From Breviolum minutum Mf 1.05b.01 (taxonomy: Eukaryota; Sar; Dinophyceae; Suessiales; Symbiodiniaceae), in NCBI GenBank assembly GCA_000507305.1, contig DF239147.1, forward strand, positions 1-64,000: a stretch of 64,000 nt of DNA, in the 5' to 3' direction. The translations under genes were made by a program, and so were the position numbers. Under the pieces are notes generated by a model, which was not told where the DNA came from, ran no database searches, and was given only the letters and a program-made list of their open reading frames with translations. Positions 62,418 through 64,000 of the stretch are shown here, piece by piece (position 1 is the stretch's first letter; each line of letters begins with the position of its first letter).

Positions 62418-62556
62418 GAGCCACGAACAAAAGACCTCGGATATTTTCCATGAAATACATTGAAATACTAGTTATAGGAATCCTTATAGTAGTTTATGAA
62501 CTAATCCCTATATAACTGGGTAGTAGTTCATTCATCCCCTATATACCCTGAACAAC
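62418..62556. repeat. Family-E element abutting an exon
   Basis: It starts GAGCCACGAACAAAAGACC after AACT. The right end is shortened to CCCTATATACCCTGAACAAC, and the minus-strand exon at 62557 ends precisely there, so the element supplies GTTGTTCAGG as a donor-like start. On the minus strand its other end reads GGCTCAG, acceptor-like. Confidence 0.5.
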
Positions 62557-62640
62557 CATCGCCTCTGCACGTTGGATGCTGGCACGACGACGTCGAGCCC
62601 ATTCATTTGGGTCCTTGAAATGGATGGCATCGAATGGAAA
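62557..62640 (-). CDS. Unidentified exon, strongly coding-like
   Basis: The minus strand encodes AIHFKDPNEWARRRRASIQR and AEAM up to GATG|GTTGTTC. It is Arg-rich and in a clear codon pattern, with no competing frame. No family recognised. Confidence 0.5.
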
Positions 62641-63534
62641 TCAACATAAAAATCAACATAAAAGTCAACACCTCATCATATATGGGTATATAATTTGACA
62701 TCATAAAACAATTAACATCATCATCAAAACCCCTGGCTCCAGCACCAACTCCCAACAAATACAGCTACTTCTCAAAAACTTTTGAGATGTATTTGTTGCA
62801 TTCTTATCCAAATATTTGCCCAAATTTGGTCACCCTTTCATGACCGCAATACCACACAATCATACCGGCCATCTCATGTTGTAAATCTACAAGAAACCAA
62901 GTTGGTGCCAATAAAAACACATATCTATGTATAGATATCTGTATTATGAATGTATAGCATATATATATTTCCTTTTTCCCCACCATTTCGATTAGCAAAT
63001 TGCATAGCAAATATCATTCCAACTGAAGGAGGTGACTTCTTTTGTTTATTTTCAGTGGATGCTAAAGTATGCTTAAATTTCATGACAACCGACATGAAGA
63101 AAACATGAAAAACAAAAGTCATCTCCACTCTCATTACAGTGTTTGGGGCATCAAAATGAATCAAGTTTTTGGGATTTAAAGTTTTGGGTCATCAAGATAC
63201 TGGCGTTTTTGGGGTCATGTTTTGGGATCAAATTCAGGTTTGGGGATTTTTTTTTGACCCAAATAGGGTGAGCTCTTGATGGAACAGCTTTCAAGGGTGA
63301 TTCCTCCAGTACCCGATGTTTTTGGTCATCCTGATTCTTTGAATCAAAAAAAATCAGACCCACTCCCAAAACAAAAAGATACCCATTCCAAACTCCAAAA
63401 CATGCGTGTATATGTATATATATATATATATACATATGTACTGTATTTATAGTGAAAATCACCTTGATGAAACAGAATCATCCCCCAAAAGAAGACAAAG
63501 ACAAATTGACCAAGCACACGAGAATCATAGCGAC
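62641..63534. other. No exon recognised
   Basis: AT-rich sequence with short repeats of CAACATAAAA, a (TA)n run (63415-63431) and a repeated GGGATCAA/GGGTCAT motif (63170-63250). Confidence 0.35.
63415..63431. repeat. (TA)n microsatellite
   Basis: Short TA run. Confidence 0.9.
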
Positions 63535-63612
63535 TCAGTCCTGTCTTTTCTGTGACCTCTCAGGCACTTCTGCCTCTCCCGCCGGGTCGGGTTGAAATTT
63601 CATCAAGGTGAT
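63535..63612 (-). CDS. Unidentified exon candidate
   Basis: The minus frame encodes (I)TLMKFQPDPAGEAEVPERS and QKRQD before a stop. GC-rich against AT-rich flanks. Borders unclear. Confidence 0.35.
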   Translation of the reverse strand: MTLMKFQPDPAGEAEVPERSQKRQD

Positions 63613-64000
63613 GGGCCTTCACCTAAAAAATCTCCAAGTGCCCACGACTTATGGAAGTTAAGTAACTAAGAATCCTTCAAAAACAAAAATTGCAGGTGAA
63701 ATTGATTTTCTGCCACCTTCCCCCTTTTTTCGGTGTCCAAGATCTTTTACACAGTTTCTGCAACATCATCACTTTTTCACTTTACTTGTGGTAAGGATTG
63801 GGGGATCAAAACCTAGGGTCCAGTGCTTCCCATTTCAATGGCGATGTCATGATATCAAAATGCAGGGGATCAAGGTGTTAAGGTGTCAAGGTGTCATTTC
63901 CATGAAAAGTCGGGAGTACAACCAGGAATTTGGAGCACCTTTTTTGTCCAAAGATCATGGCCTGAAATTGTCATTGAAAGGCTCTTGTGAGGTCAAGACC

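Noticed and set aside
1..64000. tRNA, rRNA, CRISPR or bacterial-type promoters
   Set aside because: I saw no cloverleaf with a convincing B box, no rRNA motif, no regular direct-repeat array and no operon-like gene order.

Overview
This is a repeat-rich nuclear window of a complex eukaryote, most likely a dinoflagellate (Symbiodiniaceae or Suessiales-like). The grounds are a Ty1/copia element whose polyprotein has extra modules I associate with dinoflagellate copia elements, very short exons separated by repeat-derived introns, and coding segments that lie mostly on one strand. Nothing looks bacterial: there are no operons, Shine-Dalgarno sites, rRNA, tRNA or CRISPR. The organism assignment is inference, not proven by any marker gene.

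Layout. About 50.59-58.23 kb is a full-length copia-type LTR retrotransposon on the minus strand. It has identical 163-bp LTRs, a primer-binding site, and three long ORFs carrying gag, CCHC zinc knuckle, protease, a C5-methyltransferase-like domain, integrase, reverse transcriptase, RNase H, a membrane segment, a coiled coil and a Cys/His tail. The ORFs are separated by two frame changes, one in the methyltransferase-like domain and one in RT. The rest of the window is a mosaic of short (about 90-300 bp) inverted-repeat elements of at least ten families, some nested, with islands of unique coding-like sequence between them.

Read on the minus strand, many of these islands look like exons of 30-270 nt. 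The best-supported ones encode a PUF (Pumilio) RNA-binding repeat at 46.36-46.48 kb, further PUF-like pieces at 43.6 and 41.3 kb in the expected order, and a CCCH zinc finger at 1.06-1.2 kb. The other exon candidates are not recognised. I cannot assemble complete gene models.

Most interesting observation: several inverted-repeat families end exactly at exon/intron borders. Removing the element leaves an open frame, and within a family the intron phase repeats: family H phase 1 at 8.35, 38.06 and 44.88 kb, and family J phase 2 at 10.25 and 43.07 kb. They behave like introners, meaning transposable elements that create introns. Other families (A, F, K) carry GT- or AG-type splice signals inside their terminal inverted repeats. 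Family E shows 4-bp target duplications, and a family-A copy sits in a family-B copy with a TA duplication. All exon, splice and family statements come from reading the sequence by eye; no alignment or transcript data were available.
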